In this document: piece by piece, positions 48,411 to 60,500 of the stretch
Position numbering within the stretch: the first letter of the stretch is position 1
Layout: every line of letters starts with the position of its first letter
DNA from: Zelopaecilomyces penicillatus
Lineage: Eukaryota > Ascomycota > Sordariomycetes > Hypocreales > Pseudodiploosporaceae
NCBI GenBank assembly: GCA_005765155.1
Contig: VCCP01000007.1
Span: 2,311,501-2,375,500, forward strand
Direction: 5' to 3'
Length of the DNA: 64,000 bases
Position numbers and translations under genes: made by a program
The notes under the pieces: model-generated
Told to the model about the DNA's origin: nothing
Databases searched by the model: none
Seen by the model: only the letters and a program-made list of their open reading frames with translations

Positions 48411-49781
48411 TTAATGCTGCACCCCATTCACAGCCTCTTCAATTTTGCGCTTTTTCGTGACCGGCTGCTTCTCAAACCCCTTTGGTTCTTCTACCTCCAC
48501 TAGCCACCCAAACGCGTCATCCGCTCTGCCTTTGTAGATTTCGCGTAATGATGCCGAAAGCTTTTGCGCGCAGGGTCCAGCCAATTCATCTGCATTTTCG
48601 TAGCTGAACCTGTCGGAAGTACTCCTTCTTGTGATGGAGCTGATGGAAACGAGGGTGACTGCGGTGCCACAGGCTAGGACTTCAGAGAATTCGGGGAGTT
48701 CTTCGTATTTAATCTTGAAAAAAAGCAGGTTAACATATGGGTGAATCATTTTGTAGAATTAGTACTCACCGGCCTTCGCACGACAGCCCATCCAAAAGAC
48801 TTGGCTAGCTCTTGAACGCTATCGGAAGTCACACTGCTGACGACGTTTTGAGTATCTGGAATCACAAGCGTGATGTTGTCGCCGTCGGTCTTGACTCCGA
48901 TGAAAGCCGACGTAGAAAACTCCTCGATTTCGGTTCTCGTCTGACTATCCAGATGAAGAGTGATGTCAAACCCCTCGCGCTTGGCTTTCTGTGCCCATTT
49001 GATGACGGGCGAATAGTTGCCCCCGACCTTGCCAGATCCGGTGCCACGGGGGGCAGCTCGATCAAAGTCCTCAAGAATCAAGGCGTGAAGCGGCTCGTTG
49101 CCATGGAATGCACCCGCTGTGGTGACAAAAACACAAAACGTATACTCATCTGTTGGGTCGAGTGAGAGGTTGTTGCCCGTTCCGAATACCACAGGGCGGA
49201 TGTATAGCATGCCATCGGCTTTGTTTGGAGGGACAAAATCGGCATTTAATCCGACTGCAAGCTGCACGCAGCGCAGGAAGTGCTCTTCTGGCACAGGTGG
49301 AATTGAGACCAATGCCGAAGACTGGATGAGACGTCGCGCATGGTAGCTCGGTCGCACAATGTTGATGCTGCTGTCATTTGGACCGCGAAAGGCTGTTCCC
49401 TGTCAGCACAAGATTATAAAAGAACTTTAATGTATAAATGTTTCGAATTACCTTTCAGTCCCTCGTATGCCTCCTGTCCTAGAATCCGTATTCAGTTTAT
49501 TGGACGTGCGATTATGAGTGCTTCAAGAAAGCTCACCGTAGTGGAATACTGGAGAGAGCCCATGGACTCGCAGAAACGGGTCTGCGATGAATTCCGGTTC
49601 CGACCATTGACCAGTTTCATCGCTCCATCGCGATTCGATATGCCCGTTCGTCAACGTTTTGGATGAGAGATTGCACCAATCTGAATATTATAATGTTAGC
49701 CAATTGTGCATGATTCGGCGGGCAAAACCATTGATACTGGATCTTACCAAGGTCGTCTCGTGGCGGCGGCGGAAAGGCCAT
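48411..49781 (-). CDS. Branched-chain (class IV) aminotransferase
   Basis: Five exons (49781-49748, 49680-49537, 49478-49452, 49392-48770, 48713-48411) sum to 1131 nt, 376 aa. The 27-nt third exon and acceptor choices are fixed by rebuilding the conserved FHYGQEAYEGLKAFRGPND block. Fold type IV features include FRGPNDSS, the N-terminal domain RPSYHARRL, SGKVGGNYSP carrying the PLP lysine, and a C-terminal LACGTAVT phosphate loop. The N-terminus (MAFPPPPRDDLDW) has no mitochondrial presequence, so a cytosolic form is likely. It interconverts Leu/Ile/Val or related amino acids with keto acids. Beside the NRPS it may provide a precursor; fusaristatin-type clusters also carry an aminotransferase. 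A plain metabolic role is the alternative. Confidence 0.9.
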
Positions 49782-51538
49782 ATTGTAGTTTGTGTGGTGA
49801 GGCAGGGGATCCGAACCGGGATGCTAAGATATCCAATGAATGTAACACTGAAATTTGAGAAGCTCTATCAATTGAGCAATTGGTCGTTCACCATGTAGTA
49901 TGCAAATGTGAGTTCAATGGGATGATGGATGAAGATGGATTACCCAATCTGGTTATTGGCGGGTATTTCGGATGGTGCACAATCTTAGTGCCGATGAGCA
50001 AAGCTTTATTATCCCAAGGCCTCTTCCTATGCACAAATTATCTAATGCCCACTTATGCTGCGACATTCCGATGACGTTGATCAAAACTACGGAGTCTTTC
50101 GTGACTTGCCTCGCTCCACGACGTTATAAAACCAAAGATACGCCTCTTCAGATTTCATTGTCCTCGACCTATCTCATCACATGTGCTCTTTTTGGTGTAC
50201 GGTAGGCGTCTAGCTTTTTTAAAAAATCTACAATGCTTCTGGATCCTTGCTTGGCATCACCTGGGATGTCTTGGATTCGCCAAAGTGGCGAGAGCCAGAA
50301 GCCTTCTGGAACGCACGTCCTTGTCCGTAGCGTTACACGCAGATCAGGGTAGAAGGGAGGGAAGAACGCGCCAACACGTGGTCCACGGAGAAAGCCTGAG
50401 CTTGAAACGAAGTCCGCGTTCGTTAGTGATGGCACCTATAGCACGACTGCTACTATGACTGATGGCGGCTGGGGAAGAGGGTTGGAAGCTTGGAAGAGTT
50501 GGACGATAAGTCAGCGCTAATGCGTTCCTTCGGGTCTTGAACACTCAGTCACTGACGACACACGGCGCCACCGCGCAAGACACCATTTGTATGGCAGTGT
50601 GTGTGTGAGTGTGAGGTGTGTGTGTGTGCTTAGGCTAAGGGTTTAACTTACACCCACTTACATGAACTAACTTAGGTCAACGTGGCGGCGGCTGGGGCCA
50701 CAGATTGGCTGTCTGCCGGCCCTCCCTTGCTCCATCCGTGCTACTTTTCCTGCGTAGTGAGGTGATGCGGCGCGACCGACTGATATAGTGTTGCTCCTAC
50801 AGAGTAAAGTCCCCGACTCCTGCCCCCCCCATTAAAACAGCCCTATCTACTCATCCAGTGGGGGTGGTTGACTGAGCCCTTCTCATATTCCTGATCCACA
50901 CACAGCGTCTCACTCGGCAATGCAAGTCCCGGCACTGCCAAACAGTAACCCACACCCCCCCCCTTTAGGGATGGAAAGTGGGATACACCCCCGGATTGAC
51001 AAAAATGCTGTACGACGCACGCCAGTCTAATGTGTGGGCTATCGAGGCCGACGTCCGTGAACTCGTGGCGAACTCGTGGAATACCGCGAGAGCCTGGAAG
51101 GGGTGGAGACGGATCCTTGCCAATGATCCTGGAGCTCTCAGTGATGTTGTGTTGAATGTGGTGCTGACAGTCAGTAACATTGCCTTGGGATTTTCAGCTC
51201 GATTTGTAACTAGTAACGTGTAGCTTGCCCATACTTTTTGCTATTGAAGCTCTTGCTGCTCTTTTCTTCAACTCCATCTTCACTTGCCCACCCTTTGTAC
51301 ATTTCGCCCATAGCGATTCACCATTCTTCACAGTTGAGAGCTTCTTGGAATTCATCTAAACACCATCCACATCTTTTTTTCATCGCCTAGAACTTAGACG
51401 CCCCAAGGCTAATACACGAAACTCTCTATCACTTCATTTTCTATATTCCCATTAGAATCCAAAGCTCATTCACTCAACTCACCACCTACCTCTCTTTACC
51501 CCTCCCCTTTGAAGAAGAAAAGAATATCTTCAGTAGCA
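49782..51538. other. Divergent promoter region between aminotransferase and NRPS
   Basis: About 1.75 kb. It contains a tRNA-like remnant (49795-49890, reverse strand), a TG-rich patch (50597-50628), C-runs near 50824 and 50956, and a pyrimidine-rich stretch just before the NRPS ATG, as is common in strongly expressed fungal genes. Frames at 50978-51223 have no family features. Confidence 0.5.
49795..49890 (-). other. tRNA-like remnant (A-box and B-box only)
   Basis: Read on the reverse strand, TTGCTCAATTGATAGAGC resembles a tRNA D-arm/A-box with a GCTC/GAGC stem. GGTTCGGATCC resembles a T-loop/B-box. About 44 nt separate them, no convincing anticodon stem forms, and the T-stem has only two pairs. 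It is probably a dead tRNA or a chance match. Confidence 0.25.
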
Positions 51539-54500
51539 ATGGAGACCATCACATACACTCCTCAAGATGCCGCTCGCATCATCGAAACGGCCATTTCCTC
51601 CGACGGCCTTCTACGACAGGTAAAATGCATCGTGACCGATAACGGTCAGCTTGCCGTCGTTCTTTCTATCAATACAAACCATATTTCTTCCCCGGCAAAG
51701 TCTGAAAGAGACATCATCGCCCACCTGCGAAAGCAGATTCGAGCATCTACACATATCCGCCCTATCCCCAAGCAATGGCTCGTTGTCAAGGAGCTGCCCC
51801 TCTCCAAAACGACTGGAGAAGTCGACGAGAACAAGTTGAAGGAGTTGCTGGACGGCTCCGTGAGCAAAGCGACTGAAACAAGCCGCCCAACAGAAGCTGT
51901 CGTGAAGTCTGAAACAAGGCTGCGCGTCGCCTTTGCAGACGCTCACGGCATGCCTGCTGAGGATGTCGACATGGAGAAGTCTTTCATCCAGCTGGGCGGA
52001 GACTCCATGAGCGCAATCCGCGTCATGGCCGCTCTCTTTGACCACGGACTTGTTATTACTGTTGCGGAACTGCTCAGTGCTCCCACACTTGGAGCTGTTC
52101 AGCTGAATAAGGAGGATTCCTCCACTTCTGGCAATGCGATGCTGGACGCGTCGCGAAGCCGGCTTGGAGAGACCTCGCAATGGTTGGATCTGCTCTGGCA
52201 AGCTCCTCTGGAGCAACCCATCCAGACCACCGTTTTGCACATGCCTGAAGGCATCGATGCGAAAAGCATCTCTCGATCCCTTTCACTCCTGTTGGAGGCT
52301 CACCCCATTTTGCGCTCGCAGAATGTGACTGGCGCAGCACAAACTGCAGAAGGCGACAAATGTCATCTTCACAAGCTAACCACGTGGGAAGATATGGACA
52401 AGACTCTTACAGAGCTGCGACTTCTGATGCGCGACAAACGTGTAGTATTTCAAGCACATATGTTTCAAGTCGAGAGTCCAACTCCTCCGCGCCTAGTCGT
52501 GTTGACACACAAGCATCTCTTGGATAAGAGATCGTTCCAGATCATCTATAATGATTTATGGAAGAATATGAAACCGACCGAAACTCAACCCTCGACGACC
52601 GGACGGGATACCGACTCCCCTTATCAACAGCTCATCGTTTCTCGACTTCGACACGCCAGTGCCTACAGTTTCGTCGCTGAGGTCGAATCCCAAGTCACGA
52701 CTTCTTCAGTCAACACTGAAACGTTTACGCTTACGGCCGAGCATAGCTATAAATTACTCGAGGACTGCAATGCTGCGATGAACACATCCCCCATCGACTT
52801 GGTGGTTGCTGCACTGGCGAGCTCATACAATGCAAGCTTCTCCGATTCGCAGGAGAATCATCCTTTTACACTGCGTGCAAATTCTAGAGATATTATGTCC
52901 AGAGGCGAGGTCGACTTCTCACAGGAGATCGGTTGCTTCGACCTGTCGATGGCCATGAATTTGGCTGTTTCGACTGGAGATGGTATCGCTGGATCTGTTC
53001 GCCGCGCGAAAGATTCTCTGAGAGCGTCTTTGGCCGAGCAAACAGCCATATTCCAGCCTCGTAAGGAACAAGTTGCTGGTGAGGCGAAATGGATGGTCGT
53101 TTATGAAGGCGTCGTTGAGGACGATTCGTACGCTGCTTTTGAGATTGAAGCAGCCGATAATGCATCGGCAGCCCAGGGCCAATATGAGACCACGGCGCGG
53201 TTCTATTTCGATTCTGATAAGACCGCCCGAGTTGAACTCAGCTCGACCAAATCATCGTCCAGCCTGAAGGCCTGGGTTACTAGCTGCAAATCCCAGCTCA
53301 TGGCCATCATTGAGGGTACGCTTAACCTCGATTGGCAGAGCACTCTCAGCGACTATCCACTCCTGCCCTTCACATATGAGCAGTTGAATGCGTTTGAGAG
53401 AGATTTCCTCCCAGCTATTGGATCAGATAATCTCGCAAACGTCGAGCTTGTGTATCCATGCTCTTCTGTCCAAGAGGGCATGTTGCTTGCGATGATCAAG
53501 AAGCCCGATACATATAGAATTGAGTGGACTGTCGAGGTGACGCAGAATGGGCCTGTTGATGTTTTGCGACTTCACGAAGCTTGGAAAGCGGTTGTGCAAA
53601 AGCATCACGCTCTTCGCACTATATTTGTGACTAGTTCTCGAGATAACGTCTCGTTTGAACAAGTTGTGCTGCGCAACGTGGATCCTACGATTGTCCAAGT
53701 CGAATGCGCCACTGATGGTGCAGCAAACACTCTTGAACGCCTCGAATTGGCAACCTTTACAGCCGAGAAGCCTGCTCACCAGCTCTCATTATGTGTGGAT
53801 GATGAGTCGCGTGTATTTTGCAAGTTTGAGATGAGCCACACCATCGTGGATGGTTTGTCTCTATCCATTATTCTTCGTGACTTGGGCGAGATCCTTGGTT
53901 CCAACGAGCCTCCAAGATCGAGGATGCTCCTTGACGATTACATCCATTACGCGAATACCCAGCCAAACGAGCCCGCCGAATACTGGAAAGGATATATCGG
54001 AGCAAAGGAATACTCCAACTTTCCGACTCTCAACTCTCAAGCCGATGGAAAGCCCGAGACCCGCTCGGTTCATGTCGATATTGGCAATGCAGCTGAGCTA
54101 CACACAGCTTGCAAAGCGTTGGGCATCACGGTAGCCACGCTTGTGAAAACAGCTTGGGCTTTGGTGTTGCGATTCTATACTCAGTCAGACGCAGTCTGTT
54201 TTGGTTTCATGAGTTCTGGTCGCGATGCCCCCATTGCTGGTTTCAACGATGCTGTTGGCGTGTTTGTCCGCCTTATGGTTCGCTGTGTTGATTTCCAGGA
54301 TTCTGCACCAGCAGCGCAAATGCTGAAGAGGGTTCAGGCTGAGTTGGGAGAGAGCTTGCGCCATCAGTATTGCTCTATGGCTGATATTCAACGATCGCTT
54401 GGTAGCTCTGGATCGTTGTTCAATACTCTTGTATCCTTCGTCAAGGATCTCAATGAGCAATCTGAAACTGGAGCTCAGGATGTCGTGTTCCGAAGAATCA

Positions 54501-57500
54501 AGGAAAACACCCCGACCGAATATCCAATCACCATCGTTGCTATCGACTCGCCTTCTGATCTCAACATCCGCGTGGGCTACGACACTTCGGTTCTGTCAGA
54601 TTTCCAAGCCAGCAGCCTGGCAGAGTCTTTCGCCAAGGCCGTGAACATGATGCTTTCCAACCTCGAGAAGCCTGCTTCCGAACTTGATATTCTCAGTGCG
54701 CGCGATTTCAACAAGCTCCAAGAGTTCTATCCCTCGATTGCACAGCCTATGGATGTCTGTGTTCACGAGTTCATTGCAGCTCAGGCAGAAAACTCCCCTG
54801 ATGCTATGGCCATTGTAGCCCACGATGGAGAATTCACTTACGCACAGCTGGACGATATGTCAACGGTTTTGGCGAAGCATCTGCAGCAACGATTCGATCT
54901 TGGCCCAGAAAAGCTGGTTCTTTCGTGTTTTGAGAAATCGGCTTGGGCTATCATCTCGATGCTTGCTGTGCTCAAATCTGGCGCTGGTTTCATCAGCGTT
55001 GAAGCAAGCCACCCTAAAAGTCGACTGACAAGTATCGCTACAGATGCGCAATCGACTCTTGCCCTCACATCTCGCAAGAACTCGCACTTGTTCCACGACA
55101 TCGTGACTGATGTTATTGAGGTCAATGATGAACTTGTTGCCGAGATTCGCTCTGCTTCATCTTTCCACACTCTGACCTCTTCCGTAACACCATCAAATGT
55201 GGCATATGTCATTTTCACTTCTGGAAGCACAGGCAAGCCCAAGGGTATCATCATGGACCATTCAGCAATCTGTACCAGCTCCCGCGCACAGGCAGAGCTG
55301 TGGGGCCTAACCTCGCAATCCCGAGTGCTACAGTTTTCCGCATATACTTTCGATGTAAGCATGTTCGAGATCATCACAACGTTGATGTTTGGCGGTTGTG
55401 TTTGTGTGCCATCCGACCACGACCGTGTCAATGATTTGGGCGGTGCTATCAGGCGGATGTCCGTGAATACAGCTATGCTGACGCCAACCGTTGCTGATCT
55501 TCTTGAGCCTGCTGAGGTGCCTAACCTTACTACGCTTGTGCTTGCGGGTGAAGCTGTTTCACAACGGATTGCTGAGAAGTGGCAGTCTATTGATCTGCAG
55601 GGAGCTTATGGCCCAGCAGAGTGCTCCATTTGTGCCTGGAATGGCCAATTAGGTAAGGTTGGTAAGTCTACTAACATTGGAGCTCCGATGGAGAGCGTTT
55701 TCTGGGTTGTCGATGTGTCCAACCACCAAAGAGTACTACCCCTTGGTTGTGTCGGAGAACTCCTCGTACAGGGACCGCTACTTGCCAGAGGCTATCTAAA
55801 CCAGCCAACAAACCCAGCTTGGATGACAAACAACGGCTGGCTTCCACGACTCACCGATTGCGATGACAAAGTTTACCGAACCGGCGATTTGGTCCGCTAT
55901 AATCCAGATGGCAGCCTCGACTATGTTGGACGCAAGGATACTCAGGTCAAATACCACGGTCAGCGTATCGAGTTAAGCGACATCGAAACCCAGGTTGCTC
56001 AGGTACTTCCCGAAGGCGTCAATGGAATCGTGGAGCTTGTAACCAGCCAGGCCGACTCTAGACAAATGCTTGTGCTGCTGGTCTGGTTTTCTACTTCTGC
56101 AGCCGACGGTGATCATCCAGCCCGGCCAATGGAGGATGTATCTGATGATGTCCGGAAGATGATTGTCGATCTTATGGAAGCTCTTCCGGCTCGCCTCCCG
56201 CAATACATGGTCCCCTCGCTGGTTGTGCCCTTCTCAGGCACCCCTAGCAAGACTATCTCGGGCAAGATTGACCGCAAGCCCTTGCGAGCGATGGCTAGCA
56301 ATCTGTCCGCTGAAGAAATCTCCAACTTCTCTTCTGCAAAGAAGGCTGGAGAGGACGAGATCTTAAGCAACTCGGAAAAGACCTTGCGTGGTCTCTGGGC
56401 AACGATCCTCGGTATGAATGTTGAGTTCATCTCTCGCTCTCACCATTTCTTCCGTTTGGGTGGTGACTCCATCTCTGCGACTAGACTAGTCACCGCAGCA
56501 TACAAGGCAGGATTGGTGTTGAGCGTGGCCTCCATCTTTGAGCACCCAGTGCTTTCAGACATGGCTCAAGACCTTCATCAGTCATCTGGTTCCGCTGAAG
56601 CACCTTTGGAACCATTCGGTCTCCTTGATGAGAGCGTGGATCTAGCAAAACTCACATCTGAACTTGCTTCCCAGTGCTCGGTTTCTACTGGGGCCATTGT
56701 CGATGTATATCCCTGCACTCCTCTTCAAGCCGGTTTGTTGGCATTGTCCATGAAATACCCTAGCTCCTACATCGGTGTTGCGGCCTACGAACTCCCCGCA
56801 GACGTTGATGTCGAGCGATTCAAGATTGCATGCGAGGCAGTTTATACCAAGTATGAAATGCTTCGTACTCGATTTATCGACACCCATGCCGCTGGAATCA
56901 TTCAAGCTGTTATTGACGAGCCGATTGAATGGGACTTTGCCAACGATCTTCTCGAGTATCTCAATGAGGAGACTTCCATGGAGCTCAACAAGCCTCTGGC
57001 CAGATGGGCACTGATTGAGAATGCCGAGGGCAAGAAATACTTTGTCTGGAGAGTTCACCACTCTCTTTTCGACGCTCACAGTCTGTCGTTCATTTTGAGA
57101 CAAGTTCACGCTGCCTATAGCAGCGAAACACTCAAGGAGTCGATGCCATTTGCACGATTCATCCAACACCTTCAAGGAAATGACGACTTACAAGCAGCGG
57201 ACTTCTGGAAGAGCCAATTCGAAGGCTCGACTAGAACAACATTCCCCGTTCTGCCATCATCTACAGAACGCGTCAGCGCTGAAGACTACATGGACTTTAG
57301 CATCAAACTCGAGGCAGGCAGAACCCGACCTGAGTTCACCACCTCTAACTTGCTCAGAGCAGCCTGGGCGATTATTCTTTCCAGGTACACTGACCTGAAC
57401 GATGTTATTTACGGCTCAACAGTCTCAGGCAGAAGCGCCCCCATGCCTGGCATCGAAAACATTGTCGGCCCTACTATCGCGACAGTCCCGCTTCGAGTTC

Positions 57501-60500
57501 GCTATGAAAACGAGGATAAGGTGTCCAAGTTCCTATCCAAGCTGCAGAAGCAAATGACAGACATGATTCCCTTTGAGCAGACTGGTATTCAGAACATCGT
57601 TAGACTGGGAGGCGACACAGCCAACGCTGCGTCTTTCCAAACCCTTCTAGTTGTCCAGCCCCGAGAGGACTCTGAGAACGATATGAAACTCTTCCAGTCA
57701 AAGCCTTTAACCGCCTCTGGCATTGGCTTGTACACTTACGGTATCATTGTCGTTTGTCAACTGGGATCTGATGGTGTTGATGTCCGTGTCGTTTACGATA
57801 CTACACTCTTGCCCAAGCCAAAAATGGAGGCCATCACATCTCAGTTCCAGAGTATTGTTCTTCAGCTCTCAAACGCAGATGACATTATGAGCATGTCCGA
57901 CGTTGTGTTGACCACCGAAGGTGATATCGAGAAGATCGTCAGGTGGAACGGCCAATATCCTCAGGTTGTTCAAAGCAGCATTCCAGAGTACATCAAGCAG
58001 CGCAACCTCAGCCGACCGGATGCAGATGCTATCTTCTCTCATCAGGGTAGCTTCTCGTATGCATCGCTCGATGATGCTTCGGATAAACTCGCTGCTTATC
58101 TGGGTCAATTCATCACGGACTCGGAAAGCCTTGTGCCATTCTGTTATGAGAAATCACCATGGGCGATTGTGGTCATGATGGCCGTATTGAAAGCGGGCGC
58201 CGCGTTTGTTCCTCTTGATCCATCGCACCCTCCTGAGCGCTGGAGGTCTATCTTGACCCAGTTGAACGCCAAGGTGCTTCTCGCATCCCCACAGACAAAG
58301 CCTAAGCTCGGCGATGTTTTCGCCAACATTGTGGAAGTATCTGAGGAATCTATTAAACAACTACCCAGTGTCCAAGTTTCTCTCCCCACGGTCACATCTA
58401 ACCAAGTCGCCTATGTCCTGTTCACTTCAGGCACGACTGGTACTCCCAAGGGTGTCATGATTGAGCACGGCTCCGTCTGTTCAAGCTTCACAGGAATTGG
58501 AAAATTCCTTAACTTATCAGAGTCTTCTCGCACTCTTCAATTCTCACCTTACATTTTCGATGCCTGCATTCTGGAAATCTTTGGCACACTTATTCACGGA
58601 GGCTGTGTTTGCGTACCAACCGATGAGGCATGCAAAACTGACTTGGGTGGCGCTATCAATGACATGGGCGCCAACTTCGCTGCTTTAACTGCATCGCTAT
58701 CCAGGTTGTTTGTTCCTGAGGATGTTCCTACACTGAAGAAGCTTCTGATCGGTGGTGAAGCCAACGGCTCAGATCTTATTGAGACCTGGGCTGGTATCGA
58801 TGCCATGGCTGGCTATGGCCCGACGGAGGCATGTGTAGGTGCTACTGCCAACAGATGGATGTCACTCAAGGATTCCGCCTCAAACATTGGAAGCGCAGTC
58901 AACTGTGTTACCTGGGTTGTTAACCCTAACAATCACGAGCAGCTTACACCCGTTGGCTTAGTCGGCGAGTTGGCCATCCAGGGCCCGACATTGGCTCGAG
59001 GTTACTTGAATGACCCTGTGAAGACAGGGCAAGTATTCAAGGAGCCACCTGTGTGGATGTTGGATCTTTCCATGGCTCCTGGAAGAATCTACCTCACTGG
59101 TGATTTGGTTCGCTATAATCTGGATGGCACTTTGGAGTTCCAGGGCCGAAAGGATAACCAAGTCAAGCTAAACGGACAAAGAATTGAGCTTGGCGAGATT
59201 GAAAGCCACGCCAACTCCATCCTTGCTAGTACAGATGTTGTTGCAGATGTCGGCATCCCGCTTGAAGGCCGAGCAAGACAAAGCCTAGCTCTATTCTTCC
59301 GTCTCGAGGAACTCGAAGACCTCGACCTCGATGATGAAGACCTTTTGCTTCCACTCAGCAAGGAGTTGCAGAGCTACATTCAAGATCTTCGAGATGCGCT
59401 ATCCTTGAGACTCCCACGATACATGGTGCCCACGCTCTTCCTCCCTGTCCACAAAATCCCACTCACGATTGCTGGAAAAACAGATCGACGAACGCTCCAG
59501 CAAGTTATCCACAACCTTTCAGCGAGTGACTTTGCCATGTATTCTCTCCAGAACAGCGAGAAGCGAGCCGCAACAACGGCCGAGGAGCTGCGTCTACGTG
59601 AAATTTGGGGAGCAGTTCTCAAGATTAAGCCTGACACTATTGGAGCTGATGACAGCTTCTTTGGATTGGGCGGAGATTCCATCGCTGCGATGAGACTGAC
59701 AGCTGCTGCGCGAAGACAAGGTCTCGGGTTGACTGTGCCTCAAGTCTTCAATAACCCTAGACTTAGCCAAATGAGCCTCAACATTACCATTGTTGAGCAA
59801 GTCGCTGAAGATCAGTACCAGCCTTTCAGCTTGTTGCCAACAGAGTCGCGGGACAGCATTACGAAGTCCATCAGCAGCAGCTTACAGGTCAATGATATCG
59901 AGGACGTCTATCCTTGCTTGCCTCTACAAGAAGGCCTCATGTCCTTGTCTGTTAAGCAGCCAGGCTCCTACGTCGCCCAGCACATCTTCAGTGTGCCAAA
60001 GTCACTTGACCTCAACCGCCTCCGACTTGCCTGGCAAGAAACCGCCTCACTGTGCTCTAGTCTGCGAGCCCGTATTGTACAGGTTCAGGATCTCACTCTC
60101 CAAGCAATTGTGAAGGAAGACATTGCATGGGAAAGCCATGTATCCTCTGACATCTCCACCTACCTCTCAGGCACTTCCAAGTCGGTTATGACCTATGGAA
60201 ACCGCTTGAGCCACTTTGACTTGGTCCATGACGATGAGAAGAACATCCACTTGGTCTGGACCGTTCATCATGCGATCTTGGATGGATGGTCTCTTTCGCA
60301 GATCCTCATGATGGTTGAGTGCGCATACAAGCAAGAGGCCATTCCTCAGCCAGTCCCATTTTCGCAATTCGTTTCACACACAATGTCTTTGAGCGACAGC
60401 GATGCGACTAAATTCTGGGCTAATGAGCTCAAGGGCACTGAGGCTGCCCATTTCCCGCCACAGAAGTCTGTTTCTGAAAACTCCACGGAAACAGATGAGA

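Noticed and set aside
50978..51223. 81-codon frame just upstream of the NRPS
   Set aside because: No ATG at its start and no recognisable family; it lies in the presumed NRPS promoter.
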